A DNA stretch of 64,000 bases from Cognatishimia sp. SS12 (GCF_028369055.1 NZ_JAQNCZ010000001.1:124001-188000), one strand, 5' to 3'; numbered from the stretch's first letter, positions 8,041 through 17,941 are shown. A program made the numbers and translations. Notes: generated from the sequence alone by a model not told the origin.

Positions 8041-8721
8041 TTATCCGCGGGGCATGCGGAAGAAGTCGGCAATTTGATCGGCGATCACCTCGTTGGCCGT
8101 TGGCTCATCCAGACTGTCAGCCGCGGCCTGCAGTTGCGCATCGGGCACTTTGCCGGGGCCGACATATTGGATCAGCCCCTCAATCGCGTCTGGGCCGAAT
8201 TCTGGGTGGGCCTGAAAGCTGAGGGCGCGATCTCCGTAGACGATCGCAGCATTGGCGCAGAAATCGTTTGAGGCAATGACGCGCGCGCCCTCGGGCAGCG
8301 CGACGACCTGATCCTGATGCCAGGCGTTCAGGGGCAGCTCAACGCCGCCAAAATCATACATCTGCCGCCCGACAGACCAGCCCCCTTTGAATTTTTCGAC
8401 CGTGCCGCCAAGCGCCTGTGCGATCAGTTGATGACCAAAACAGATGCCGACGATGGGCCGGGCCTCCATGACGCAGGCGCGGATGAAGTCTTCCATCGGC
8501 GCGATCCAGTCGTGATCTTCATAGACGCCGAATTTCGACCCGGTGATCAGCCAGCCGTCGCAGGCCTCTGTACGTTCGGGCATGTCGCCTTCAAACACCC
8601 GCCATACCTCGAATGTGAAATCCTGCCCCGCCAGCAGCATTTTGAACATGGCGTCGTAATCGCCTGTGATCTCATGCATGTCCTGAACAAAGGGGCCGGT
8701 TTGAAGGATACCGATTTTCAT
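8041..8721 (-). CDS. class I glutamine amidotransferase (GMP-synthase-like, stand-alone)
   Basis: A 226-residue free-standing GATase1 domain. The nucleophile is Cys94 in GICFGHQL, and the catalytic His lies in FQAHPEFG. Stand-alone proteins of this type are often annotated as GMP-synthase-like and include gamma-glutamyl hydrolases acting on amines. I chose ATG 8721 because the family begins with M-K-I-G-I-L; the open frame reaches 8766 but adds only low-complexity sequence, and neither start has a good ribosome site. It lies 77 bases after the ABC permease gene on the same strand, so it may belong to that operon and process the imported compound (inference). Confidence 0.85.
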   Translation of the reverse strand: MKIGILQTGPFVQDMHEITGDYDAMFKMLLAGQDFTFEVWRVFEGDMPERTEACDGWLITGSKFGVYEDHDWIAPMEDFIRACVMEARPIVGICFGHQLIAQALGGTVEKFKGGWSVGRQMYDFGGVELPLNAWHQDQVVALPEGARVIASNDFCANAAIVYGDRALSFQAHPEFGPDAIEGLIQYVGPGKVPDAQLQAAADSLDEPTANEVIADQIADFFRMPRG

Positions 8722-8797
8722 GGCGCGACTCGCAGCTTGGGGTGAAGGCAGCGCGCTTTGTGCCACGGCGCTGCGCGCTGCGCCAGCTTGAAAATGC

Positions 8798-9604
8798 CTA
8801 GCGGATCAAGTTGGGGCGCAATCGCATGCGCTGACGCTTTTCCTGCGGCAAGTGCCGGTTGAGGCGGCGGTTCACAATGCCAAAGACGCCAATGATCACC
8901 AGCGTCAACAGGATGAAATAACCCGCCAGAATGGGATAGGGGATAAAGGGGTTGAACGTCTTATCCGCAAAATAATTGGCATAATAAAGCGCGTCGCCTT
9001 TCTGGCGAAACGCCGGAAAGCCGGAAAAGAACACCAGTGTTGTGGCGTGGAAAAGAAAGATCGCTTCGTTGGTGTAAGACGGCCAGGCCAGGCGCATCAT
9101 TGTCGGAAAGGTGATGCGGCGAAACCGCGTCCAGCCGCTCATGCCATAGGCATCCGCCGCCTCGATATCGCCCTTGGGGATCGACAGCAGCGCGCCATAA
9201 AAGATCTGCGCGGAATAGGCGGCTGTGTTCAGAAACAGCACCACCAGCGCACCGGCCCATGCGGCGCTGAAGGCGTCAAAAATACTGGAGACGCTTTTCA
9301 GGCTGACAAAGGCGAAATAGGCAAAAAAGATCTGGATAAACAGCGGGCTGCCGCGAAAGACAAAGATGAACCATTCTGCCAGCTTGCGCAGCAGCGTGTT
9401 GCGGCTGGCCTTCCCGAGCGCAAGCGCGACCGCAAAGAAGAACCCGGCAATCAGGGCAAAGAAGCCAAAATAGATATTCCACAGCATGCCGGAGCCGATG
9501 AGGGTGAACTGTTCACAGAGCGTGAAATCACTGCGCGGCAAAAGCCGTTCGCCAATGCCCACGGCGCGCAGCCCATAGGCCTGTATCGTGTCCCAACAGC
9601 TCAT
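8798..9604 (-). CDS. polar amino-acid ABC transporter, permease 2 (HisM/OccM-like)
   Basis: Inner-membrane subunit, 268 residues, about five transmembrane segments. It carries the EAA loop (EAADAYGMSGWTRFRRITFP) that contacts the ATPase and the family segment FRGSPLFIQIFF. The ATG at 9604 overlaps the stop of permease 1 by four bases (ATGA), so the open frame beyond it to 9748 is rejected. Together with the ATPase, binding protein and permease 1, this makes a full histidine/octopine-type importer. Confidence 0.93.
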   Translation of the reverse strand: MSCWDTIQAYGLRAVGIGERLLPRSDFTLCEQFTLIGSGMLWNIYFGFFALIAGFFFAVALALGKASRNTLLRKLAEWFIFVFRGSPLFIQIFFAYFAFVSLKSVSSIFDAFSAAWAGALVVLFLNTAAYSAQIFYGALLSIPKGDIEAADAYGMSGWTRFRRITFPTMMRLAWPSYTNEAIFLFHATTLVFFSGFPAFRQKGDALYYANYFADKTFNPFIPYPILAGYFILLTLVIIGVFGIVNRRLNRHLPQEKRQRMRLRPNLIR

Positions 9605-10485
9605 GCGGCTGCCTTTCTTTGTGCTTCGCCGCCCATGGTCGCTTGGCCGCGGGTCAGGCGGGTCATCAGCCGGTCCAGCACCATTTCGGAGATTTTGGTA
9701 AAGCCAAGGTAAAACACCAGCAGGGCCAGGAAATACCACATGCGCCAATCGCCGTGCGGATAGTCGGTAAACCTTGCGGTCTTGCTGCCGCCAAGTTCAC
9801 GCGCCCAATAGACGATGTCCTCAACGCCCAACAGAAACAGCAGCGGCGTCGCCTTGATCAGCACCATCCAGAGGTTGGACAGGCCGGGCAGGGCATAGAC
9901 CCACATCTGCGGCACCAGTACGCGCCAAAAGGCCTGTTTGCGGTTCATGCCATAGGCTTCGGCGGTTTCGATCTGCGCGCGCGGCACGGTGTTCATCGCG
10001 CCAAAAAGGATATTGGCCGCAAAGGCCCCGAAAACAATGGCAAAGGTCAGCACCGCCAGAAAGAACCCATAGGTTTCATGCACCCATTGCGGTGCGGTGC
10101 CCAGCGGCAGTTTGGCGATCTGGCAGACCACAAAATCATTGCCCTGCCGGATGGGTTCGTTCCAATCAGGGCATTTGACCTGATGGCGCAGCCATTCAAA
10201 AGCCTGATCCAAAGCGATGACAAAAAACAGAAAAAACGCGATGTCGGGAACACCGCGCACAATGGAGATATAGATTTTTCCAACCCAGCGCAGCGGGGCA
10301 AAACGGCTGCGCGCAGCGCGGGCCCCGAAAAAGCCAAAGGCCAAGGCTGTGGGTGCCGTGATCGCAAGCAGCAGCAAAACCGTGCCAAAGGCCCGGTAAA
10401 ATGCCATGTGTTTGCCCGTCGTCAGATAACAAGACAACCAGGACAGTCCACTTAGAGCGTCAGGATCACTGCAGTAGGAAAACAT
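9601..10485 (-). CDS. polar amino-acid ABC transporter, permease 1 (HisQ/OccQ-like)
   Basis: Inner-membrane permease of 294 residues with several hydrophobic segments. It has the EAA loop ETAEAYGMNRKQAFWRVLVP and the VRGVPDIAFF segment. It is longer than E. coli HisQ because of an extra loop (about residues 95-130) between hydrophobic segments, containing two Cys residues (KCPDWNE and FVVCQIA); I recall similar insertions in rhodobacterial members. The start ATG 10485 has only a weak GGACC site. A stem-loop separates it from the binding-protein gene. Confidence 0.92.
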   Translation of the reverse strand: MFSYCSDPDALSGLSWLSCYLTTGKHMAFYRAFGTVLLLLAITAPTALAFGFFGARAARSRFAPLRWVGKIYISIVRGVPDIAFFLFFVIALDQAFEWLRHQVKCPDWNEPIRQGNDFVVCQIAKLPLGTAPQWVHETYGFFLAVLTFAIVFGAFAANILFGAMNTVPRAQIETAEAYGMNRKQAFWRVLVPQMWVYALPGLSNLWMVLIKATPLLFLLGVEDIVYWARELGGSKTARFTDYPHGDWRMWYFLALLVFYLGFTKISEMVLDRLMTRLTRGQATMGGEAQRKAAA

Positions 10486-10501
10486 AAAGGTCCAAAGTCA
10501 T

Positions 10502-10526
10502 GGGGCGGCAGACTGCCCGCCGCCCC
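10502..10526 (-). other. intercistronic stem-loop between binding-protein and permease genes
   Basis: Perfect GGGGCGGC/GCCGCCCC stem (10502-10509 and 10519-10526) with a nine-base loop, lying right after the binding-protein stop. No T-tract follows in the minus direction. Such hairpins commonly protect the upstream message or attenuate read-through, giving excess binding protein over permease. Confidence 0.7.
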
Positions 10527-10533
10527 GCTGTGG

Positions 10534-11259
10534 TTAGAATGTGTTCTGATCGGCACCGAACCACTTGATCAGCAGTTCGTTGAGGGTGCCGTCAGCTTTC
10601 ATGGTGTCAATCGCAGCATCAAATTTCGCTTTCAACTCTCCGTCGGATTCGCGCACCCCAACACCCACACCACCGCCAAGGGCGACAGGCTCACCGACGA
10701 ACACCAGATCGTCGGATTCCTCGACGATCGGCGCAAGGAAGGAGCCTTGGAAGAAGGCCGCATCCGCTTCGCCGCTGCGCACGGCGGCGATGATTTCGTC
10801 GCCCGTAGCAAATTCAAGCAAGGTTGCGCCGCTTTCGGCAACGTAACCGGATTGAATGGTGCTGGTTTGCGACGCAATCACTCCCATCAGGTCCGCATCT
10901 TCGGACAGTGCCACATAGGCTGAGGCCTCTGGCGGGATGTAGTTTTGGGTGAAGTCAATCACTTCGTCGCGCTCGTCGGTGATCGACATGCCTGCGATGA
11001 TCGTGTCGTAGTTGCCGGACACGAGATTGGGGATGATGCTGTCCCATTCGTTTGTGACCCATTCGCAGGTCAGTTCTGCGCGTTTGCAAAGCTCATCGCC
11101 CAGCTCGCGCTCAAACCCGTCAACCTCGCCGTCGTCATTGATGAAGTTATACGGAGGGTAGGCCCCCTCTGTGCCCATACGGACAACAGAATGGCTGCCC
11201 GCCATTGCAAAGCTGGCGGTGAGTGCAAGCAGCGCCGTGCTAAGTGTCAGTTTTTTCAT
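10534..11259 (-). CDS. periplasmic amino-acid binding protein (HisJ/ArgT/OccT type)
   Basis: Solute-binding protein of family 3, 241 residues. It has a signal peptide MKKLTLSTALLALTASFAMA, then the diagnostic GTEGAYPPYNF and SITDERDEVIDFT segments. The pattern (two Cys in L-C-K-R-AELTC, D-GMSITDER) resembles cationic or opine amino-acid binders (Lys/Arg/Orn/octopine), but the ligand cannot be fixed by eye. ATG 11259 follows GGGAGC; a farther ATG at 11274 is less well placed. It is second in the operon after the ATPase. Confidence 0.93.
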   Translation of the reverse strand: MKKLTLSTALLALTASFAMAGSHSVVRMGTEGAYPPYNFINDDGEVDGFERELGDELCKRAELTCEWVTNEWDSIIPNLVSGNYDTIIAGMSITDERDEVIDFTQNYIPPEASAYVALSEDADLMGVIASQTSTIQSGYVAESGATLLEFATGDEIIAAVRSGEADAAFFQGSFLAPIVEESDDLVFVGEPVALGGGVGVGVRESDGELKAKFDAAIDTMKADGTLNELLIKWFGADQNTF

Positions 11260-11284
11260 GGTATTTGCTCCCATAGTTTGGAAT

Positions 11285-12067
11285 TCAGGCGTGGACAGTT
11301 GATGACAGAAACTGTTTCAGCCTGTCGGATTTCGGCGCACCAAACACAACGTCGGGTGGGCCTTCCTCCTCAATCAGCCCCTGGTGCAGAAACACCACGT
11401 GGCTTGAAATATCTGCGGCCATTTTCATGTCATGGGTGACGATGAGCATGGTGCGCCCCTCTTGGGCGAGGGATTTGATCACTTTGATAACTTCTTGTTC
11501 CAGCTCCGGGTCCAGCGCCGAGGTCGGTTCATCAAACAACAGCGCCTGCGGCTCCATGCAGAGGCCGCGCGCAATGGCGGCGCGCTGCTGCTGGCCACCT
11601 GACAGCTGGGCCGGATAGACATCACATTTGTCACCGATGCCCACCTTGTCGAGATAGGCGCGGGCTTTCTGCTCAACCTCTTCGCGGGGGCGGCCCTGCA
11701 CCGTCAGCGGCGCTTCCATCACATTTTGCAGAATGGTCATGTGAGACCAGAGGTTGAATTGCTGGAACACCATCGACAGGTTGGTGCGAATGCGCAGGAC
11801 TTGCTTGGTGTCGGCTGGCGCACGTGTTGCGCCGCTGCCTTTCCACGTAACCGCCTCGCCGTTAAAGAGAATGTCACCCTGCTGACTGTCTTCGAGCAGG
11901 TTGCAGCACCGCAGAATTGTGGATTTTCCAGAGCCCGAGCTGCCGATGAGCGAGACGACATCACCTGTCTGCGCCTTGATGTCGACGCCTTTGATCACGT
12001 CCAAGTCGCCATAGGCCTTGTGCAGGCCACGGATTTCAATCACCGGCGTGCTGTCGGTCAAGGTCAT
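11285..12067 (-). CDS. polar amino-acid ABC transporter ATPase (HisP/OccP-like)
   Basis: Cytoplasmic ATPase of 260 residues: Walker A GSSGSGKST, Q-loop VFQQFNLW, signature LSGGQQQR, Walker B ALLFDEPTSALD, switch His in VTHD. The ILRCCNLLE and inserted 15-20 residues after the first strand are typical of the HisP/OccP subgroup. Start ATG 12067 after GGGGA. It is the first gene of the transporter operon; the promoter must lie in the 128 bases upstream, or transcription may come from the TerB-like gene. Confidence 0.94.
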   Translation of the reverse strand: MTLTDSTPVIEIRGLHKAYGDLDVIKGVDIKAQTGDVVSLIGSSGSGKSTILRCCNLLEDSQQGDILFNGEAVTWKGSGATRAPADTKQVLRIRTNLSMVFQQFNLWSHMTILQNVMEAPLTVQGRPREEVEQKARAYLDKVGIGDKCDVYPAQLSGGQQQRAAIARGLCMEPQALLFDEPTSALDPELEQEVIKVIKSLAQEGRTMLIVTHDMKMAADISSHVVFLHQGLIEEEGPPDVVFGAPKSDRLKQFLSSTVHA

Positions 12068-12195
12068 TCCCCGTTTTGGTTCTTCTTTTTATCAGAATAC
12101 TTGGGCGCAAAAAATAACGGAATGCAACGCGCAAATCACGCGCGGGCAGGAGAAAATGCCCCTTTCCCTCGCGTCATGGGAAGGATGTTCAGAAA

Positions 12196-12642
12196 TTAAC
12201 CACCGGATTGGGGGGATATTCTCTGCCGCGCCAAAGCGCTGTCGCGGTCATTCACCCCCAACAGGTTTGCGGCCAGACGCACCAGGGCGTCTTCCTCGGC
12301 GTCGCGCGCCCCATCGGCCAAGACCACTTGCCACAGCGCTTCGATCACGCCGATGCGCTGCTCATAAGGTACGGCATCTTTGATGGTACGGGTAAAGCGC
12401 ACGGTATCTGGCGCTTCGCTTTCCAGCGTCTCGGCTTCGCTGCGCAGCGCGGTTGCCTCAAACGGGGTCAGGTCGTAGCGCGTGGAAATAATGCGGTCGA
12501 TCCGGTCAATTTCGGCAGCAGAATAATCATTGTCTGCGCGTGCAATGCGGACCAGCAGGGCCGTTAGGGCAAGGCGCGCATCATCATCGGATATCGGTGT
12601 TGGTCCGGCAGTTGTCAGCCGTTTGAGCAAATCAGAAAACAT
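12196..12642 (-). CDS. TerB-like (tellurite-resistance-type) small protein
   Basis: A 148-residue, all-helical acidic protein of the TerB/COG4103 type, with the characteristic D-ARLALTALLVRIARAD-Y-E-RID and VLADGARDAEEDALVR segments that carry acidic metal-binding residues. Molecular role is unknown in stand-alone family members. I chose ATG 12642 (MFSDLLKRL); the frame reaches 12669 but the extra nine residues do not look conserved. No ter operon surrounds it. It lies upstream of the ABC transporter on the same strand with a 128-base gap. Confidence 0.8.
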   Translation of the reverse strand: MFSDLLKRLTTAGPTPISDDDARLALTALLVRIARADNDYSAAEIDRIDRIISTRYDLTPFEATALRSEAETLESEAPDTVRFTRTIKDAVPYEQRIGVIEALWQVVLADGARDAEEDALVRLAANLLGVNDRDSALARQRISPQSGG

Positions 12643-12895
12643 AGCCCATAGATCGGGTCTGTCGCGCAAAAGGTCAAGCGTCTGGCTGGTGCGCCGGGGG
12701 CGCTTCCCGGTGCGCTTGGCCGAATAAATCCGGAGAAAAGGCGTTTTTGGTGTGCGGCAATTACAATGTAAGCGCGAATGTCATAGTTTTTATTGCCCTT
12801 TTCCTTGTCAATGCCACAATTTCCCTCATACTCTACACTTATGAGGCGAATAATGGGTGCGTAAGACATCTGAGGTTGCGAAAGGAAACAAAGGC

Positions 12896-15427
12896 ATGCC
12901 AAGGCAGATATGGAAACAATCCGTTGTCCTGCTCTTGTGTCTCGTGGTCAGCATTCTGGCCGCGACTTTTTCGTATAAGCAGATGAAGCGTCATGTCAGA
13001 AGTGAATTTCTGGCCATCACCGAAGAAAGCGCCAAGGCGCTGCAATCTCGGATGAATTCCTATCTTACCGCGATCCGCGGGGGCAGCAGCTTTTTCAATG
13101 CCTCTGATCACGTGACAGCCAAGGATTGGCGCGATTACGTCGACGGGCTGGATATTCAGTCGAGCTTTCCAGGCATCAATGGGATCGGTTTGATCTTCCC
13201 GGTCAAAGAGGAAAACATTCCGGAATTTCTGGCCAAGTCCCGTTTTGACGGCATTCCTGATCTTCAGATCAAGCCGGAAACTGCATTCAACGAAAAATTC
13301 GTTATCAAATATATCGAACCGCTGGAGCCGAATTTTGAAGCGCAGGGGCTTGATATCGCGTTTGAAACCGGGCGCCGCACCGCGGCTAATACCGCCCGCG
13401 AAACAGGGACCGCGCAGCTGACGCCGCGCATTGTGCTGGTGCAGGACGACACGCGCAGCCCCGGCTTTCTGTTGCTTGTCCCGATGTACGAAGACGCGGC
13501 CAATTCGCCCGAGGGGTTCATCGGCTGGGCCTATGCGCCGTTTGTGGGCACGCGCCTGTTTGATAAGCTGACATCATCGCAGGGCAAGCATTTTGAGATC
13601 GCCATTTACGATGGCACCGAGGCGGACCCTGGGGCATTGATTTATCAGACGCCAGAAGGGTCGATCACCCATAGTGAATATACCAACACAGCCACCATGC
13701 AGTTGGATATGTTCGGGCGCACATGGCGCGTGGACTGGCGGGCCTGCCTGACGTTTGAGTCGGCGATCGGTAACAAGCAATGGCTGATCATCCTGATTTC
13801 CGGCCTGGGCATGACCGTGATGCTGGCGCTGCTGTTTTATTCGCAACTGATGCGCGAACGTGAAATTCAGACCATTGTTGCGCAAAAGACGGAGCAGCTC
13901 TCTGCGCGCGAAGCCGAATTGCGCGAGCTTGAAAGCCGCTGGAATCTGGCGCTGAAAGGGGCGCGGATCGGTGTGTTTGACCGTGATCTGGCCAATGACG
14001 GCTATGTCGTGTCCGACACGCTGAAAGAATTGATGCGTCTTGATCCGAACATGCCGGATGAGGAAATGCGCGAGATCTTTTTGGAAAGCCTGCATCCTGA
14101 GGATCGCGACAAGCTTTTTGCATCGGATCAGGCCTGTATCGACGGCAAGACCGACCGCTCCATCGTGGATTTCCGGATCAAGAACCCGCACCATGATGGC
14201 AAGTGGCTGTGGATGCACGGCGACGCTGTGGTCGCTGAGCGTGACGCGCAGGGGCGTGCAACGCGCTTTCTTGGGGTTCAGATCGACACCACAGAATTGC
14301 ATGAAATGCAGCACAAGCTGGAAGCATCCGAAAGCCGGTTCCGCACGATTTTCCGTGACGCGCCGGTGGGGATGGCCCTGTGCAATGACGCCAATTGCTT
14401 TACTGAAACCAACCATGCGCTTTCTGTTTTGACCGGGTATAAAGCTGCTGAGCTGAATGGCGCGCGCTTCCGCAAGATCATGTCGCGCGATGCCTACCTT
14501 GAATTCCTACCGCATTTGCAGGACGTGGCCGACAACGCGGGCAAGACATATCAGGGCGAAATTGAGCTGTTGCACAAAGATGGCAGCGCGGTTTGGGGCT
14601 TGGTCAGCATTTCGGGCATTCAGGTGCATGGTTATGACAAGCCTGTTCTGGTGGTTCAGATCCAGAACATCACCGAAGAAAAGGCCGTGCAGCGCATCAA
14701 AAATGAATTTGTGTCCACGCTCAGCCATGAGCTGCGCACGCCGCTGACCTCGATCAGCGGATCGCTTGGGTTGATCCTCGAAGGGAAGAACGTCGATATC
14801 GCCGCCCCCGTGCAGGAACGTTTGCTGAATATCGCCAAGTCCAACTGCGATCGCCTCACGCATCTGGTGAATGACATTCTTGATGTTGAACGGATAAAGT
14901 CAGGCTCTGTTGGCTTTGACATTGCGCCCAGTGATCTGAATTCATTGATTGCGGAATGCATTGATCAAATTTCACCAATCGAAGGCAGCGACCGAATTGA
15001 ACAGCGCGTGGCCTGCGAGGGCTCTGTCGCTGATGTGGACCCCAACCGTTTGCAGCAGGTGATGACCAATCTTCTGTCCAACGCGATGAAGTTCTCGCAG
15101 AAAGACACCGATGTGATTGTTGCTGTGCAGGATGCGGGGGCCGCGCTGCGCGTATCGGTGCGCAACACCGGCGACGCGATCCCCGATGCTTTTGTCGCAA
15201 AAATGTTCGAGCCGTTTTCGCAGGCCGACAGTTCTGACACGCGCAAGGCTGGCGGCACCGGCCTGGGCCTGCATATCTGCAAACAGATTGTGGAGCGGAT
15301 GGGCGGCGAGATTGGCTATGATGCGCCTGAACAGGGCATCGTCGAGATCTGGTTTACCGTGCCCAGATCACGGGCGATGGACGCGCCCGATCTGGGCGAG
15401 GCGCACCAGCGCGCCGCTGGTTCCTGA
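12896..15427 (+). CDS. orphan hybrid sensor: CHASE-PAS-PAS histidine kinase
   Basis: Inner-membrane sensor kinase, 843 residues. Order: transmembrane segment (about 9-27), periplasmic CHASE domain (about 70-250, with the ...FPGINGIGLIFPV... region), second transmembrane segment (about 295-315), coiled linker, two PAS/PAC domains (about 345-465 and 475-600), HisKA with His611 in SHELRTPL, and HATPase with N box NLLSNAMKF and G box GGTGLGL. No receiver domain is attached. No response-regulator gene is adjacent, so the partner is unknown. ATG 12896 follows AAAGGA; the frame extends 13 codons upstream without a better start. CHASE domains bind small extracellular ligands. Confidence 0.92.
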   Translation: MPRQIWKQSVVLLLCLVVSILAATFSYKQMKRHVRSEFLAITEESAKALQSRMNSYLTAIRGGSSFFNASDHVTAKDWRDYVDGLDIQSSFPGINGIGLIFPVKEENIPEFLAKSRFDGIPDLQIKPETAFNEKFVIKYIEPLEPNFEAQGLDIAFETGRRTAANTARETGTAQLTPRIVLVQDDTRSPGFLLLVPMYEDAANSPEGFIGWAYAPFVGTRLFDKLTSSQGKHFEIAIYDGTEADPGALIYQTPEGSITHSEYTNTATMQLDMFGRTWRVDWRACLTFESAIGNKQWLIILISGLGMTVMLALLFYSQLMREREIQTIVAQKTEQLSAREAELRELESRWNLALKGARIGVFDRDLANDGYVVSDTLKELMRLDPNMPDEEMREIFLESLHPEDRDKLFASDQACIDGKTDRSIVDFRIKNPHHDGKWLWMHGDAVVAERDAQGRATRFLGVQIDTTELHEMQHKLEASESRFRTIFRDAPVGMALCNDANCFTETNHALSVLTGYKAAELNGARFRKIMSRDAYLEFLPHLQDVADNAGKTYQGEIELLHKDGSAVWGLVSISGIQVHGYDKPVLVVQIQNITEEKAVQRIKNEFVSTLSHELRTPLTSISGSLGLILEGKNVDIAAPVQERLLNIAKSNCDRLTHLVNDILDVERIKSGSVGFDIAPSDLNSLIAECIDQISPIEGSDRIEQRVACEGSVADVDPNRLQQVMTNLLSNAMKFSQKDTDVIVAVQDAGAALRVSVRNTGDAIPDAFVAKMFEPFSQADSSDTRKAGGTGLGLHICKQIVERMGGEIGYDAPEQGIVEIWFTVPRSRAMDAPDLGEAHQRAAGS

Positions 15428-15438
15428 TCGGCCAGCCC

Positions 15439-15927
15439 TCAGTCGCTGAGCAGCCGTTTGGACAATTCGGTCTTGTGCAGGGGCAGGGCGAGAACCCGAT
15501 CCATCCGCATGCCACGAGCTGTTTCGTGATAGCCGCGATAGCGCGACAGGCCAATGGCGCGTGTGTTAGAGGTCATGACCTCAATCCGGGCGGCGTCAAA
15601 CCCCTTGCGTTTCAAATCCGCCTCGATTTCTGCCAGCAGGTGCGATCCGATGCCTTTGCCCTCATTCGGGCGCGTTACCCAAAGATCGCTGATGCGGTTT
15701 TCCCCATCCGCTGTCGCCACGAAGCCCAGCACCTCGGTGCGGGTTTCAGCGACCAGAATATTGTTGGATTGATCGGCGACAAAACTGGCAAACGCCTCGG
15801 GCGAGGCCCGTTCCTTGGTGGTGTCGGGCAGATCTGTGGCGATCCCACGTTGCCATGCATCATGGCCGATCCGGGCCAAAACCGGCGCATCCGAAGGGCG
15901 CGCACGACGTATGAGAAAATCGATCAT
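15439..15927 (-). CDS. GNAT-family N-acetyltransferase
   Basis: A 162-residue acyltransferase with the acetyl-CoA loop motif (RPNEGKGIGSHLL, the Q/R-x-x-G-x-G/A element) and the preceding ISDLWV strand. The GNAT substrate cannot be read from sequence. Start ATG 15927 has a GAGG site upstream; the frame could reach 15954. It is convergent with the histidine kinase (11-base gap). Confidence 0.88.
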   Translation of the reverse strand: MIDFLIRRARPSDAPVLARIGHDAWQRGIATDLPDTTKERASPEAFASFVADQSNNILVAETRTEVLGFVATADGENRISDLWVTRPNEGKGIGSHLLAEIEADLKRKGFDAARIEVMTSNTRAIGLSRYRGYHETARGMRMDRVLALPLHKTELSKRLLSD

Positions 15928-16017
15928 CCGAACCTCGCTTTGTGGATATGACAATCAGGCTGGGATGCGAAATAGCATAACTTTGCGCAAAAAGCGATAT
16001 GCGACAGGTTGAATGGG

Positions 16018-16045
16018 AAAAACGCCGCTGATGGGCGGCGTTTTT
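16018..16045 (-). terminator. terminator of pyrG
   Basis: Perfect stem AAAAACGCCGC (16018-16028) and GCGGCGTTTTT (16035-16045), loop TGATGG. It is symmetric, with A-run and T-run on both sides, so it can stop transcripts in both directions. It is 25 bases past the pyrG stop. Confidence 0.88.
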
Positions 16046-16069
16046 CGAATGATTTTCGGTTTTTGAAGC

Positions 16070-17713
16070 TCAGACGAGACGCGAGTTTTCTTTTGCGGCC
16101 CGGACAAAATCCTTGAACAGCGGATGTGGGTCAAAAGGTTTGGATTTCAGCTCTGGGTGGAACTGAACACCGATGAACCAGGGGTGATCCTCCCATTCGA
16201 CGATTTCAGGCAGACGGCCATCCGGGCTCATGCCCGAAAATTTCAGACCGGCTTTTTCCAGCGCGTCACGGTATTTGATGTCAACTTCATAGCGGTGGCG
16301 ATGACGCTCTTCGATTTGCGGTGTGCCATAGACACGCGCCACGTTGGAGCCCTCGCTCAGCACCGCATTATAGGCCCCCAGACGCATTGTGCCGCCCTTG
16401 TTGTCATCCGCCTTGCGGGTCACTTTGGCGTTGCCCTGTACCCATTCCTTGAGGTGATAAACCACAGGTTCGAAACGTTTTTTACCGGCCTCGTGATCAA
16501 ATTCTTCGGACCCGGCGTCCGCGACACCGGCCACGTTGCGCGCGCCCTCGATCACTGCCATCTGCATGCCAAGGCAAATGCCCAGATAGGGCACCTTGTG
16601 TTCACGGGCGAATTGCGCGGCCTTGATTTTGCCCTCGGTGCCGCGCTCGCCAAAGCCGCCGGGCACAAGAATGGCGTCATAGCCTTGCAGGTGCGGGGTG
16701 GCATCGCCCTTGTCAAACAGCTCAGCATCCACCCAGTTCACATTGACACGCACACGGTTGTGCATGCCGCCATGTATCAGCGCCTCTTTGATCGACTTAT
16801 AGGCGTCTTCCAACTGGGTGTATTTGCCCACGATGGCAACGTTGACCTCGCCATCCGTATTGTGGATGCGGTCGGCCACATCGTTCCAGCGGGCCAGATT
16901 CGGCTTGGGGGCGGGGGCAATGCCAAAGGCATCCAGAACCGCCTGATCCAGCCCTTCGCGGTGATAGGCCAGCGGCGCTTCGTAGATCGAGTTGAGGTCA
17001 TAAGCGGCCACCACGGCCTCTTTGCGCACGTTACAGAACAGGGCGATTTTCTCGCGCTCTTTTTCCGGGATCGGCTGTTCGGAGCGGCAGACCAGAATGT
17101 CAGGCGCGATACCGATGGATTGCAGCTCTTTGACCGAGTGCTGGGTGGGTTTGGTTTTCAGCTCACCCGAGGCGGCCAGATAGGGCAACAGGGTCAGGTG
17201 CATAAAGATGCATTGACCGCGGGGTTTGTCATGGGAAAATTGGCGGATGGCCTCAAAGAAGGGCAGGCCCTCGATGTCGCCCACGGTGCCGCCGATTTCG
17301 CACAGCATGAAATCAACTTCGTCATCGCCAACATTGATGAAGTCTTTGATTTCGTTGGTGACATGCGGCACCACCTGTATGGTCTTGCCCAGGTAATCGC
17401 CGCGGCGTTCACGCTCCAGTACATTGGAATAGATCCGGCCAGAGGACACCGAGTCGGTCATGCGGGCCGGTACGCCGGTGAATCGCTCATAGTGACCAAG
17501 GTCCAGATCGGTCTCGGCCCCATCGTCGGTGACAAAAACCTCGCCATGTTCAAACGGGCTCATCGTGCCCGGGTCAACGTTGAGGTAAGGGTCCAGCTTG
17601 CGCAGCCGCACGGTGTAACCACGCGCCTGAAGCAAAGCACCCAGCGCCGCAGAGGCAAGCCCTTTGCCCAAAGACGAAACAACACCGCCTGTAATGAAAA
17701 TATACCGAGCCAT
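16070..17713 (-). CDS. pyrG: CTP synthase
   Basis: Makes CTP from UTP, ATP and glutamine. The protein has 547 residues, the family's usual length. The N-terminal synthetase domain starts with [18 protein letters not shown] (P-loop). The C-terminal class I amidotransferase shows GICLGMQ (nucleophile Cys) and FHPE (His-Glu). ATG 17713 is fixed by this conserved N-terminus; the frame is open a further 56 codons but that part is not conserved. The next gene upstream is secG, as in many alphaproteobacteria. Confidence 0.97.
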   Translation of the reverse strand: MARYIFITGGVVSSLGKGLASAALGALLQARGYTVRLRKLDPYLNVDPGTMSPFEHGEVFVTDDGAETDLDLGHYERFTGVPARMTDSVSSGRIYSNVLERERRGDYLGKTIQVVPHVTNEIKDFINVGDDEVDFMLCEIGGTVGDIEGLPFFEAIRQFSHDKPRGQCIFMHLTLLPYLAASGELKTKPTQHSVKELQSIGIAPDILVCRSEQPIPEKEREKIALFCNVRKEAVVAAYDLNSIYEAPLAYHREGLDQAVLDAFGIAPAPKPNLARWNDVADRIHNTDGEVNVAIVGKYTQLEDAYKSIKEALIHGGMHNRVRVNVNWVDAELFDKGDATPHLQGYDAILVPGGFGERGTEGKIKAAQFAREHKVPYLGICLGMQMAVIEGARNVAGVADAGSEEFDHEAGKKRFEPVVYHLKEWVQGNAKVTRKADDNKGGTMRLGAYNAVLSEGSNVARVYGTPQIEERHRHRYEVDIKYRDALEKAGLKFSGMSPDGRLPEIVEWEDHPWFIGVQFHPELKSKPFDPHPLFKDFVRAAKENSRLV

Positions 17714-17941
17714 AGGTTTGGCGACCCCCGTGATTGCCAACGCATGCATCCAAGATGACAGCGTAATTTCCAAAAAAGCGAGCACCCACGGCAAGAAAAA
17801 TTGCCGTAGCATCACGGGACTCAAGATATAAAGGATTCGCTCAAGTTTGGCAATATGACCGCAAGATGCTGTTGCGATCAAATCAGAATACTCAAGCTAT
17901 GGTAGTCGCGGTGGGCCTCCCCCCACGACTGAATGTGCGGA

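Noticed and set aside
16124-17758. 544-codon open frame antisense to pyrG
   Set aside because: Shadow frame of a GC-rich conserved gene; composition is not protein-like and pyrG is unmistakable.
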